Shown here piece by piece: positions 21,691 to 30,262 of a DNA stretch of 45,058 nt (within the stretch, counting starts at the first letter, position 1; each line of letters starts with the position of its first letter). The position numbers and the translations under genes were made by a program. Source of the stretch: Dehalococcoidia bacterium (GTDB lineage: Bacteria; Chloroflexota; Dehalococcoidia; Dehalococcoidales; JAUXAP01). A model generated the notes under the pieces. The model did no database searches. It saw nothing but the letters and a program-made list of their open reading frames with translations, and had not been told where the DNA came from. Location: contig JAUXAP010000008.1 of the NCBI GenBank assembly GCA_030619865.1, positions 1 through 45,058 on the forward strand, written 5' to 3'.

Positions 21691-23719
21691 TCTTCTGAGT
21701 GATGTGAGCTGGGGTCTCTTCGTAGTGGCTAAACTCTGCGCTATAGCTCCCTCTGCCCTGAGTTATTGTCTTCAGGTCTATTGTGTAGCGCAAAATCTCA
21801 GCTTGTGGTACTTGAGCTTCAATAATATTGATTCCCCCCTCAGGGGTCATCCCTTGCACCCGGGCTCGCTTGGTATTAAGGTCACCAATAATATCACCAG
21901 TAAAATCCTCAGGAACCCTCACCTTTATATTCATTATCGGTTCGAGAAGAACAGGTTGCGCCTGAGACAAGCCCTTCTTTAGCGCCCCTGCCCCAGCAAT
22001 TTTGAAGCATATTTCTGAAGAATCAACCGGATGAAAGCTACCATCATATACCGTTGTTTTTATATCAACAACCGGGTAACGAGCCAGAACTCCCTCCTGG
22101 ATTGCCTCGTTAACCCCCTTCTCCACCGCTGGTATATAATTTCTAGGTATGGCACCGCCTACTATCTTACCAGCAAACTCACGGCCGCTGCCACGAGATA
22201 AAGGTTCCAATGCCAAAAATACATGCCCGTATTGACCATGCCCTCCCGTCTGCTTCTTGTGCTTATACTCAGCCTTGGCTGGTATGGTAATAGTCTCTTT
22301 GTAGGGAACTTTGGGAGTTTCTAGCCTGACACCAACACCAAATTTACGCTGCATTTTCTCTGCTGCCACTTCAATTTGAGTTGCGCCGAGCCCTGATAGA
22401 ACTGTCTCGCCAGTATCAGCTTCTCTGCTCACCTTAAGGGTAGGGTCTTCTTCAGATAGCCGGGATAATGCCACTCCCAGCTTATCTAAGTCAGCCTTGG
22501 TCTTAGGATACACTGCTTCACCAAAAATCTGCTCTGGGAACACAATAGGAACAATCCTCACCGGCTTATCCCGACTGCACAATGTATCCCCGGTGCCCGT
22601 CACGTTCAATTTGGCTACTGCCCCTATGTCGCCAGCGCTAAGCTGAGATACCGGCTCCTGGGTCTTACCTCTTAAGACAAATAACTGACCAATGCGCTCT
22701 GCCTCGTCCTGGGTAGAGTTCCACACCTGAGAATTGCTGTCAATAACACCATTGTAAACCCGAAAGTAGGTAAGTTTACCAACATATGGGTCAGCGCTGG
22801 TCTTAAACACCAAGGCAGCTAAGGAAGCGTCTTGACTCGGCTCAACCGTCTCTTGCTTGCCAGAATCGCCAACAATAATTACATCTCGCTCTTTTGGTGA
22901 CGGCAGATAACTATGCACAGCGTCTAGCAACAACGTTGTCCCTATGTTTTTTGTCGCCGAGCCAACTAAAACTGGCACAACCTTGCCACTTATTGTTGCC
23001 TGGCGTAAGCCACCACTGAGTTCCTCCAGACTGAGTTCTTCACCGCCTAGATACTTTTCTAGTAAACTGTCATCAATTTCAGCCACCGCCTCTACCAGCT
23101 TCTCACGATAAGAATCAACCTGGGTTTGCAGTGATGAGGGTATATCGCCCTCCTTTGGAGGAGAACCGGTATAGCTCTTCATCGTCAGCAGGTCAACTAC
23201 CCCCTGAAAATCACTCTGGGCACCTATAGGTAACTGTAACGGTACGCATTTAGAACCAAACTTCGACTGAATCTGCTCCAGAGTTTGATAGAAATCAGCA
23301 TTCTCACGGTCCATCTTATTAATAAAGATAAGACGAGGGAGGTTAGCCTCTTCACTATATGCCCACACCTGTCCACTACCAACCTCGACCCCAGAGGCAG
23401 CACAGACCACAATTACCGTCCCTTCACTAACCCGTATTGCCGCCTTGACCTCGCCAACAAAGTCAGAATAACCCGGGGTATCAACGAGGTTAATCTTAGT
23501 TCCCTCCCACTCAAATGGAAGCATAGTCAGATTAAGACTAATCTGGCGCTTTACCTCATCAGGGTCATAGTCTGAGGTAGTAGTCCCATCGTCAACTTTA
23601 CCCAACCGTGTAATCACCTTAGCCGTAAACAAAATTGATTCGGCTAATGACGTCTTGCCAGCACCAGAATGAGACAATAAAACAAGATTACGAATATCTT
23701 CTAACCCATATTGCTGCAT
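21659..23719 (-). CDS. EF-G-like translational GTPase (EF-G2 type)
   Basis: A ribosomal GTPase related to EF-G, 686 residues. G1 is SHSGAGKTSLAE, G3 DTPGYSDFVGE and G4 NKMDREN. The G1 loop (GAGKTS rather than DAGKTT) and the changed switch I (TTTSDYDPDEVKRQISLN) place it with the paralogues called EF-G2 or EF-G-like, not the main fusA product. Domains II-V follow (HKKQTGGHGQYGHVFL in domain IV; DLNTKRARVQGM in V). The main fusA with str-operon genes is not here. Its exact role is unsettled. Confidence 0.9.
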   Translation of the reverse strand: MQQYGLEDIRNLVLLSHSGAGKTSLAESILFTAKVITRLGKVDDGTTTSDYDPDEVKRQISLNLTMLPFEWEGTKINLVDTPGYSDFVGEVKAAIRVSEGTVIVVCAASGVEVGSGQVWAYSEEANLPRLIFINKMDRENADFYQTLEQIQSKFGSKCVPLQLPIGAQSDFQGVVDLLTMKSYTGSPPKEGDIPSSLQTQVDSYREKLVEAVAEIDDSLLEKYLGGEELSLEELSGGLRQATISGKVVPVLVGSATKNIGTTLLLDAVHSYLPSPKERDVIIVGDSGKQETVEPSQDASLAALVFKTSADPYVGKLTYFRVYNGVIDSNSQVWNSTQDEAERIGQLFVLRGKTQEPVSQLSAGDIGAVAKLNVTGTGDTLCSRDKPVRIVPIVFPEQIFGEAVYPKTKADLDKLGVALSRLSEEDPTLKVSREADTGETVLSGLGATQIEVAAEKMQRKFGVGVRLETPKVPYKETITIPAKAEYKHKKQTGGHGQYGHVFLALEPLSRGSGREFAGKIVGGAIPRNYIPAVEKGVNEAIQEGVLARYPVVDIKTTVYDGSFHPVDSSEICFKIAGAGALKKGLSQAQPVLLEPIMNIKVRVPEDFTGDIIGDLNTKRARVQGMTPEGGINIIEAQVPQAEILRYTIDLKTITQGRGSYSAEFSHYEETPAHITQKIIAEKQAEKA

Positions 23720-23818
23720 CTAATCACCCACTCTCCTTAGCTTATTCCCGTGATATTATAATCATAGTTTACAGATACGGCAAATAATGACCCTTGAATC
23801 GATAATTTTCTTCCTTTT

Positions 23819-24631
23819 CTACCGAGTAACATTTCTTAGCCATCTTTCTACTGTCTCATAAAATTCCTCTGGTAATACCGGAGGATGCTCCATTCCCTCT
23901 ATAATTACCAGCTCTTTTGGTTCCTTTGCTTGCTGGTAAAGCATTTCTGCCTGTTCAATATCAACAAAGGAGTCTTTGGCGCCCTGAATTACAAGTAGCG
24001 GGATTGGTGAAACTTGCTCTACTACTGTTACTGGTTTGGGAAATTCTGGGGAATTATCTAATCTAACCAACGGTTGAAGCACTGTCCTTCCCAACTGGTT
24101 ACTGAGTAACCAAAATAACCATTTTGCCGTGGATTTAATTATTCCAGCATCAGCAGGAGTGCTAACGGTAATCAAAGCATCAATATCGTGAAATTTTGCG
24201 GCATAATAAATGCCCTCAATGCCGCCTAAAGAAAATCCTACCAAGACAATTTTTTTATATCCCCTATCTCTGGCATAATCTACAACCGCCTTTACATCGT
24301 AAAATTCCGTTTGACCATCATAAACACCAAGACTATCTCCATGCCCACGAAAATCAAAAGTTATTATATCCCACCACTTAGATAGTCTTTGGGAAAGTTC
24401 TTTAATATAAGGTCTTTGTTTGTTCCCCATAAAACCGTGAGCCAGTATGCAAACGTTTGATCGACCGTATAAAAAATGGCTCACGCTTATAGTTACATTA
24501 TCTTCAGTAAGTAATGTAAGTTCCTTAATACTAATTATCTCCTCAGTGATTCCAGGAGATGAAATACATCCGCCCACTACAACTAATCCAGCAAGAATCA
24601 TTCCGACGATAAGTAATTTCCCTCTTTTCAT
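23819..24631 (-). CDS. Alpha/beta hydrolase, predicted lipoprotein
   Basis: A 270-residue serine hydrolase with a lipoprotein signal: KRGKLLIVGMILAGLVVVGGC, where VGGC is the lipobox. The fold shows the oxyanion region LAHGFMGNK, the nucleophile elbow GFSLGG, the Asp in IQGAKDSFVD and the His in GMEHPP. It is thus probably anchored at the outer face of the membrane. The next upstream gene on this strand encodes a transglutaminase-like surface protein, so both may act on envelope material. Substrate (ester, peptide or thioester) is unknown. Confidence 0.87.
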   Translation of the reverse strand: MKRGKLLIVGMILAGLVVVGGCISSPGITEEIISIKELTLLTEDNVTISVSHFLYGRSNVCILAHGFMGNKQRPYIKELSQRLSKWWDIITFDFRGHGDSLGVYDGQTEFYDVKAVVDYARDRGYKKIVLVGFSLGGIEGIYYAAKFHDIDALITVSTPADAGIIKSTAKWLFWLLSNQLGRTVLQPLVRLDNSPEFPKPVTVVEQVSPIPLLVIQGAKDSFVDIEQAEMLYQQAKEPKELVIIEGMEHPPVLPEEFYETVERWLRNVTR

Positions 24632-24659
24632 TATTCAATTATTAAAGCCCCCCTTAAGA

Positions 24660-25502
24660 TCACCTTTTAGTCCGCCGAGGTCGGCGTCTCCTTCTAAACA
24701 GGGACATAAACCATAACAAACCAATTATGCCAAAGAAGGGAAACGGTTGAGCTGAAGTGCCCCCGCCGGTTTGGATAGCGGCGGCGGGAAGCGCAGTAGG
24801 TACTTTTGATGAGATTATAGGCTCTGCGGATACTTCGTAGGCAGCTAGCCCAGCATCGATAAACTCTCTAGGTACCGCGCCCAGAGAGTTATTTCTACCT
24901 GTCGCCTCAGCCCAGACCCATCCCAACTCACCCCCTAGCTTAAAAAACATGGTTGCCCTTTTATAATCAGGCAGGTAGACCAACGCTGCAGTATGACCAT
25001 CGCCGATTGCTATAGCTGAGCGGTAACCAGCACCTTTATACATAACCGCTAGCAGCACAGCACTGTCTTCACAATCACCGTAACTAACTCCGTCTTGGCT
25101 AATAGCCGTAGCCAGCTCATCCGCATTCTGGGCAAACTCTTCACATCGAAACTGGTCTACATCAGTGGCGTAGCCTACCCTACTCTGGACAAAGCGAAAT
25201 ATCGCTTCTGCCCTCTGTATTCGGTCGGTGTATTTTTGTCCAATCTGTTCACCAAAACTGTAAGCCAGGTCAGCATTCTCTCCCAAACTCTCAAAGGCTA
25301 TAACCGGACGAAAAGTTGTCTCAGTTACTTGATAAAATCCGTCTTCGCCGGCGGCTCTGGTTCTGCATATTTCCCAGTCATCAAATAGCTCACCATTTAC
25401 CTCATGGAAACTGGCGGATGGAGTTGCTGACACATAATTGGTAGCGGCCAGCCCAGCCGACATTATCAACATTAAGCTAAGTAGGAGCTCAATTCTCTTC
25501 AT
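24660..25502 (-). CDS. Transglutaminase-like protein, exported, with C-terminal anchor
   Basis: A 280-residue exported protein: signal peptide LLLSLMLIMSAGLAATNYVSA, then a transglutaminase/cysteine-protease-like core with Cys in YGDCEDSAVLLAV and His in IGDGHTAALVYL, with WVWAEATG near the third position. A Pro/Ala/Ser-rich linker leads to a hydrophobic helix (FPFFGIIGLLWFMSLF) and the tail RRRRRPRRTKR, the layout of a C-terminal membrane anchor or sorting signal. It overlaps the DUF350-like gene by 4 bp, so the two are translated together. Protease or crosslinking activity on envelope proteins is an inference. Confidence 0.82.
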   Translation of the reverse strand: MKRIELLLSLMLIMSAGLAATNYVSATPSASFHEVNGELFDDWEICRTRAAGEDGFYQVTETTFRPVIAFESLGENADLAYSFGEQIGQKYTDRIQRAEAIFRFVQSRVGYATDVDQFRCEEFAQNADELATAISQDGVSYGDCEDSAVLLAVMYKGAGYRSAIAIGDGHTAALVYLPDYKRATMFFKLGGELGWVWAEATGRNNSLGAVPREFIDAGLAAYEVSAEPIISSKVPTALPAAAIQTGGGTSAQPFPFFGIIGLLWFMSLFRRRRRPRRTKR

Positions 25503-25984
25503 AGTGGCCCTGTCAGTGCGGCGTGGAGTATCAAGCCAAAGAAGACGAGATAGCCAAAGACATAAATGCCTATTGCCACCGGACTTTTGTTGATGCTGAC
25601 AAATGGGATTCTGGGTGTTAGTTTATCAACAATATGGAATAGAGCTATTCCAACAAGCAGGCTGACTACGAAGCTTATGGCTAAAACACCCCATGTTCTA
25701 AAATCAAAGATGTAGCCTATTATTGGGGGTACGACCGCAGTCAGCGCGGTAATAGCACCATGGATAACAAGACCAACCAAGATGAAAAAACCGGCAATAA
25801 ATAACCCGGTGGCAACAGGATTTTCTCCTATACGCTGGCGCTGGTGAATACTGGGGGTAAGAGCATCTAGTGTTCTAATCCCAAGCCAGGCAAGGAGAGT
25901 GGAGACGAAAACCAGCAATATTACTTTAGCTATCCATATCAGAACAATTATCCAGTAAGGGGCAACTAAACCTAGCTCATCCAT
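25499..25984 (-). CDS. DUF350-like membrane protein with internal repeat
   Basis: A 161-residue protein of four or five membrane helices. Two similar halves are visible: LDALTPSIHQ..IGENPVATGLF...GLVIHGAI and VDKLTPRIPF..INKSPVAIGIY...GLILHAAL. This duplicated helix-pair pattern resembles DUF350 proteins, whose function is unknown and which often occur with transglutaminase-like genes. It leads the envelope pair, its stop overlapping the ATG of the next gene. AGGAGGG precedes the ATG. Family assignment is by eye. Confidence 0.7.
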   Translation of the reverse strand: MDELGLVAPYWIIVLIWIAKVILLVFVSTLLAWLGIRTLDALTPSIHQRQRIGENPVATGLFIAGFFILVGLVIHGAITALTAVVPPIIGYIFDFRTWGVLAISFVVSLLVGIALFHIVDKLTPRIPFVSINKSPVAIGIYVFGYLVFFGLILHAALTGPL

Positions 25985-26021
25985 ATTAAAGTCCCTCCTC
26001 TAGGGTGGTTTTAACAGCACT

Positions 26022-26594
26022 TTATTTAGCGCCGTATTTATCATAAAAAACGATTTCAGAAAGTTCTTTTCTCGACGTTGGTCCAGGTTCCTGGTCAGGG
26101 TAACCCAATGGAGCCATCGTAACCACACAAAAACCTTGTGGTACCCCCAGAATACTGGCTACCTTTTTAGCATCAAAGGCTCCAACATACACCATGCCTA
26201 AACCCAGGGAGTGGGCAGCCAGTACCAAGTTCTGCATAGCCAGTGCTACATCAAACATACACCACCAGTCCCCCTTATCAGTAGCCGGCTCTTTTGGCTC
26301 CCGGATGTAATGGCCCGTCTTCCCCAGCTCAGCACAAGCGACAATCACCACTGGAGCGTTCCTAATAGCTTCGGTAGCACGATTAGGTCTATTTGATACA
26401 GCAAGTACTGTGTCGGCAAGTTTATTCTTCACATCACTATCCCGCCCAACAACAAATCGCCAACATTGACTGTTTGCCCACGATGGTGCCCAACGAGCCG
26501 CTTCCAAAACAAGCTCTAAAGTTTTATCATCTACCGGGGTTGTCTTATACCGGCGAATGCTTCTCCTAGTTTTAATTGCTTCCAGAACATCCAT
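26022..26594 (-). CDS. Nitroreductase-family flavoprotein
   Basis: FMN-dependent NAD(P)H oxidoreductase, 190 residues. AIKTRRSIRRYKTTPVDD is the FMN-binding start, AARWAPSWANSQCWRFVV the substrate/FMN segment, and AMQNLVLAAHSLGLGMVYVGAF the dimer helix; LGYPDQEPGPTSRK ends the domain. Members reduce nitro compounds, quinones or enones, so the physiological substrate is open. AGGAGG precedes the ATG. It follows pcm by 12 bp and may share its transcript. Confidence 0.92.
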   Translation of the reverse strand: MDVLEAIKTRRSIRRYKTTPVDDKTLELVLEAARWAPSWANSQCWRFVVGRDSDVKNKLADTVLAVSNRPNRATEAIRNAPVVIVACAELGKTGHYIREPKEPATDKGDWWCMFDVALAMQNLVLAAHSLGLGMVYVGAFDAKKVASILGVPQGFCVVTMAPLGYPDQEPGPTSRKELSEIVFYDKYGAK

Positions 26595-26606
26595 TGCTTT
26601 CCTCCT

Positions 26607-27242
26607 TCATTCTTCCCAGGCACCTTTACCAATAAGAGGGACAAAACGGCACCCTCCCAAATTCTGAACCTTGTTTCTCTTTTTGCGTCTGGTAATTTTA
26701 CATAGCTCTTGCGTATAACGTGAACCTACCGGGACTACCAGTCGCCCCCCAATTGCCAACTGAGCGAGAAGGTCGGTTGGCACCATGGGAACACCAGCAG
26801 TAGCTATTATGGCATCGTAAGGTGCTTCATCTTTCCAACCCAGGGTCTCCTCAGCTATATGAACTGCAATATTCGTATAGCCCAGGCTATCCAACACACG
26901 CTTAGCGGTTTCAGCAAGAGTCGGCAGACGCTCTACTGTAACCACCGACTGAACTAACTCAGCGAGAATGGCCGACTGATATCCACTGCCCGTTCCTACT
27001 TCCAGCACCTTTTCACTACCAGTAAGTTCTAGCTCCTCAGTCATAAGGGCAATAATAAAAGGTTGTGAAATTGTCTGGCCTAAACCTATAGGAAGCGGAC
27101 TATCTTCATAGGCTAAGTGCTGACTCTGTGGTGGCACAAAACGTTCCCGAGGAATGCGAGCCATTACCGCTAATACCCGCTTATCTCCAATCTCACTACT
27201 AAGGTGCTCAATTAACCTGGCTCTTGCTGCTTCAAAGTCCAT
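26607..27242 (-). CDS. pcm: Protein-L-isoaspartate O-methyltransferase
   Basis: Repairs damaged proteins by methylating L-isoaspartyl residues with SAM. The order of motifs fits: MARIPRERFVPP, AYEDSPLPIGLGQTISQPFIIALMTE, the SAM motif EVGTGSGYQSAILAEL, and YDAIIATAGVPMVP. At 211 residues it is complete. It starts 25 bp after the small tail-anchored protein gene on the same strand and is followed by the nitroreductase gene. Confidence 0.95.
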   Translation of the reverse strand: MDFEAARARLIEHLSSEIGDKRVLAVMARIPRERFVPPQSQHLAYEDSPLPIGLGQTISQPFIIALMTEELELTGSEKVLEVGTGSGYQSAILAELVQSVVTVERLPTLAETAKRVLDSLGYTNIAVHIAEETLGWKDEAPYDAIIATAGVPMVPTDLLAQLAIGGRLVVPVGSRYTQELCKITRRKKRNKVQNLGGCRFVPLIGKGAWEE

Positions 27243-27267
27243 AATGAAGTCTACTACCAGAATGAGG

Positions 27268-27555
27268 CTAGGATAAAACCAAAGCTAACACGACGAGAAT
27301 AACCAGAAGTATCCCGGCCAGAATACCAATTGTCCGCAACTCAATAGCTATGTAGGGATACTGAACAATGGCTGGTTTTATCACCGGGGGTGGTGTACTC
27401 ACCGAAGGTGCTGACACACTAGGACGGGAAGGGGGTTTAGGAGTTTCAGTAACCACTTGCGGTTGGGCAGCTACAGTGGGAAAACGCTGCCTCTCCCTTC
27501 TTCTCTTACTTCGAGACGAACGCTTCCCTTTACCGTGCCGTGATTTACCAGGCAT
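27268..27555 (-). CDS. Small basic, proline-rich, tail-anchored protein
   Basis: A 95-residue protein I cannot assign. It begins with a very basic stretch (GKSRHGKGKRSSRSKRRRER), continues with a Pro/Ser/Val-rich linker and ends in one hydrophobic helix (IGILAGILLVILVVLALVLS) that stops at the C-terminus, the form of a tail-anchored protein with a cytoplasmic basic domain. The basic part could bind nucleic acid or acidic lipids. GGGAGG precedes the ATG. It lies between the Xer recombinase and pcm genes on the same strand. Confidence 0.7.
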   Translation of the reverse strand: MPGKSRHGKGKRSSRSKRRRERQRFPTVAAQPQVVTETPKPPSRPSVSAPSVSTPPPVIKPAIVQYPYIAIELRTIGILAGILLVILVVLALVLS

Positions 27556-27600
27556 ATTAAAACCTCCCTACGGAAGCTTCTCAATCAAACTTCACTCAGG

Positions 27601-28512
27601 CTACTTAGCCCTGGGATGAGATTTCTCATAAGCGCGTCGGATATGTTCTGTAGTAAGATGAGTGTAAACTTGTGTAGTTGAGATGTTGGCGTGCCCCAGT
27701 AATTCCTGGACTGACCTCAGGTCAGCCCCACCATTCAACATATGAGTAGCAAAGCTATGCCTCAGAGTATGTGGGGTAATCTCAGCTCCTAGCCCGGTTG
27801 ATTTAGCGTATCCCTTTATTATTTGCCAAAGTCCCTGCCTTGTCAGCCTCTCGCCCCGCGCATTAAGGAACAGAGCCTGCTCAGTATCAGCACGTGCCAG
27901 GCGAGGACGACCTTCTTGCAAGTATTCCTTTATGGTCAGAACGGCTCGAGGAGCAATGGGAATAATCCGTTCTTTATGCCCTTTACCAAAGCAGCGCACA
28001 TCACCACTATCTATGTTTACATCACCCAAGTTTAAAGATACCAACTCACTCACCCTCATGCCGCTGGCATATAATAACTCAAGCATTGCCCTATCCCTCT
28101 TTGCTTCTGGAGTAGACAGCTTGGCCGGTTGCTCCAGCAAAAGCATAGCCTGACTGACTGAAATAGGTTTAGGTAATGACTTTCCCATCTTAGGCGAACC
28201 TATATTCTGCATTGGGTCGTCCTTAATATTACCTTCAGCTACCATAAACTTAAAGAAGGACTTGGCAGCAGCTACCTTGCGGGCTTTCGTGGTAGCAACA
28301 TAGCCCCTCTCATTAAGATTAAGTAGATAGCTCAGCATCCCCTGTCGGCTAAAATCAGCCCACGATGGAGCAAGACTACGCTTGGCAGCCTCTTCTTCAA
28401 TAAAGCTAGCTAATTGATAAAGGTCATTACGGTAAGCAACTACTGTATTTTCAGAAAAGCCCTTTTCCACAGCCAGATAACTTAGAAAGCTATCAATATC
28501 CTCTTTCACCAT
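27601..28512 (-). CDS. Tyrosine recombinase of the XerC/XerD type
   Basis: Site-specific recombinase of 303 residues, the size of Xer proteins that resolve chromosome dimers. The N-terminal SAM-like domain has FLSYLAVEKGFSENTVVAYRNDL; the catalytic residues appear in LLYASGMRVSELV (R), HTLRHSFATHML (H, R), LLGHANISTTQVYTH (H and nucleophile Y). AGGAGGT is only 1-2 nt before ATG 28512, so the next codon, GTG 28509, may be the real start. It is not next to a tRNA remnant, so I read it as housekeeping rather than an element integrase. Confidence 0.9.
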   Translation of the reverse strand: MVKEDIDSFLSYLAVEKGFSENTVVAYRNDLYQLASFIEEEAAKRSLAPSWADFSRQGMLSYLLNLNERGYVATTKARKVAAAKSFFKFMVAEGNIKDDPMQNIGSPKMGKSLPKPISVSQAMLLLEQPAKLSTPEAKRDRAMLELLYASGMRVSELVSLNLGDVNIDSGDVRCFGKGHKERIIPIAPRAVLTIKEYLQEGRPRLARADTEQALFLNARGERLTRQGLWQIIKGYAKSTGLGAEITPHTLRHSFATHMLNGGADLRSVQELLGHANISTTQVYTHLTTEHIRRAYEKSHPRAK

Positions 28513-28624
28513 ACCTCCTGACTACTAAATAATATAATAACCCTGCCCCTTCATCCTTTCCCTAGTAAACAACCATTAGGGTAACTTGTTATATTTTAAC
28601 ATAACTAATAAATTAGCAAAAGGC

Positions 28625-30262
28625 TTACTCATATTTGGAAAAGGCTAGCTCCTCTCGGGTGATAATTTCAACAAGTGCTGGCTGCCCCGCATCTACCGCT
28701 TTCTTCGCTCTTTGGAGCGCTGGAATAATATCATGTGGCTGTTTCACCTTTTCGGCATAGCCTCCGAGTCCTTCAGCAACTTTGGCGTAGTCTCCAGAAA
28801 GACGATTGAGATTATAGCGTTCAGAAGCTATCGGATACCTTTCCCTATATCCCCCAAGGCAAGAGTTATTTAAAAGGATGGTCATAATAGGGATTCTCTC
28901 CCTAACCGCTGTCTCAAAATCCATGCCTACCATTCCAAAAGCAGCATCACCCATAACGTTAACCACTGTTTTATCTGACCTGGCTAGCTTGGCGCCCATG
29001 GCAAAGCCCAGTCCTGCACCCAGCGTAGTCGTTTTACCCCAACCGATATAGCCCCCCGGTATAATACATTCGTAGAAAGGAACCATCTGGTCTCGCGGGT
29101 TCCCAGAGTCATGGGTTATGATTGTTTCCTTCCTATCTAATACCTGCATAATGTCCCAGATTACCCGATAGGGGTTAATAGGAACCTCATTAGAGGTAAG
29201 CTTTGGCATCCACTCCTTCAACCATTCGACTTTGACCGCCTTAATCTCTTTGGCAACTGCAACTTTTCCTTTTCTACTTTCGGAACCGATTTGTTCTTTG
29301 ACTTCATCGATAAGTTGCCCCAGAACTAGCTTGGCATCTCCTATAATGGCGTGCTCTATAGAGTAGTCTTTGTTTATATCACGTTCATCTACAGTTGACT
29401 GCATAATGACTTTGCCAGCAGGAATAGGAGTTGTGAACATCTCCTTTGTGCAGCTGGAACCAATGGCAAATACTAGGTCAGCCTTCTTTAGAAAGTGCAT
29501 CACCATTTTGGGGCGGGTTAGTCCACCAGTTCCAAGAGATAACGGATGATTCTCAGGAAAAGCACTCTTACCTTGCATTGTCGTGAATACTGGAATCTGA
29601 AGCAACTCAGCCAATTCACGTAGCTCATCCCAGGCGCTGGCGTAAAGAACTCCATTTCCGGCACGGATGACTGGATTCTTGGCTGTTATCAGAGCCTTAG
29701 CTACTTTCTTCACATCGCTGGGGTCTCCTGCAGTCTTAACGGTTTTTACCGGCTTGTACTGAAACGTGGTATCGTCAAATTCTTCCTGTAATACATCCAG
29801 CGGAAACTCAAGCATTACCGGGCCCGGCCGCCCCATTCTAAGGTAACTAAAGGCGCGTCTCATCATCTCTGGCACCCGATCCGCAAAGTTGACCATATCC
29901 ACCCACTTGGTTATTTCCTGGTAGTTTTTCACCGCCATGAAATTTGGAGGTGTTAATTGATGCCGCCAAAATCCACCGGGTAATACTAGAATCGGTACAG
30001 AGTCAGCAAAGGCTTGGGCTACACCTGAAAAAGCATTTTCAGCTCCTGGCCCATGCTGGACTATGCAGACACCCGTGCGTTTACCATTTGAAGTTCGGGT
30101 AAAACCGTCGGCAATGTTCACCGCTACCCGCTCTGTCCTGGCTTTTATGAATCTGACGCTTTCTTCGGCTAATGCTTCTATTATAGGGTTGTGCGGGAAA
30201 CCGGTGGCAAACTCTACCCCTTCCATTTTTAGGATTTTGGCTACGGCAGTTTTACCCTTCAT
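28625..30262 (-). CDS. Thiamine-diphosphate-dependent enzyme, acetolactate synthase-like
   Basis: A 545-residue ThDP enzyme with the three usual domains: the catalytic Glu in RTERVAVNIADGFTR, the central domain (PVIRAGNGVLYAS), and the ThDP-binding part GDAAFGMVGMDFETAVRERIPIMTILLNN (GDA in place of GDG). The family covers acetolactate synthase, oxalyl-CoA and benzoylformate decarboxylases, and sulfoacetaldehyde acetyltransferase. No small regulatory subunit or ilvC is near, so normal branched-chain synthesis is unlikely. It overlaps the aminotransferase gene by 4 bp, suggesting that the 2-keto acid formed by transamination is its substrate. Confidence 0.85.
   Translation of the reverse strand: MKGKTAVAKILKMEGVEFATGFPHNPIIEALAEESVRFIKARTERVAVNIADGFTRTSNGKRTGVCIVQHGPGAENAFSGVAQAFADSVPILVLPGGFWRHQLTPPNFMAVKNYQEITKWVDMVNFADRVPEMMRRAFSYLRMGRPGPVMLEFPLDVLQEEFDDTTFQYKPVKTVKTAGDPSDVKKVAKALITAKNPVIRAGNGVLYASAWDELRELAELLQIPVFTTMQGKSAFPENHPLSLGTGGLTRPKMVMHFLKKADLVFAIGSSCTKEMFTTPIPAGKVIMQSTVDERDINKDYSIEHAIIGDAKLVLGQLIDEVKEQIGSESRKGKVAVAKEIKAVKVEWLKEWMPKLTSNEVPINPYRVIWDIMQVLDRKETIITHDSGNPRDQMVPFYECIIPGGYIGWGKTTTLGAGLGFAMGAKLARSDKTVVNVMGDAAFGMVGMDFETAVRERIPIMTILLNNSCLGGYRERYPIASERYNLNRLSGDYAKVAEGLGGYAEKVKQPHDIIPALQRAKKAVDAGQPALVEIITREELAFSKYE

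Noticed and set aside
27601-28512. Xer-type recombinase as integrase of the tRNA-fMet insertions
   Set aside because: It lies 19 kb away among housekeeping genes and has the length and motifs of a chromosomal Xer protein.
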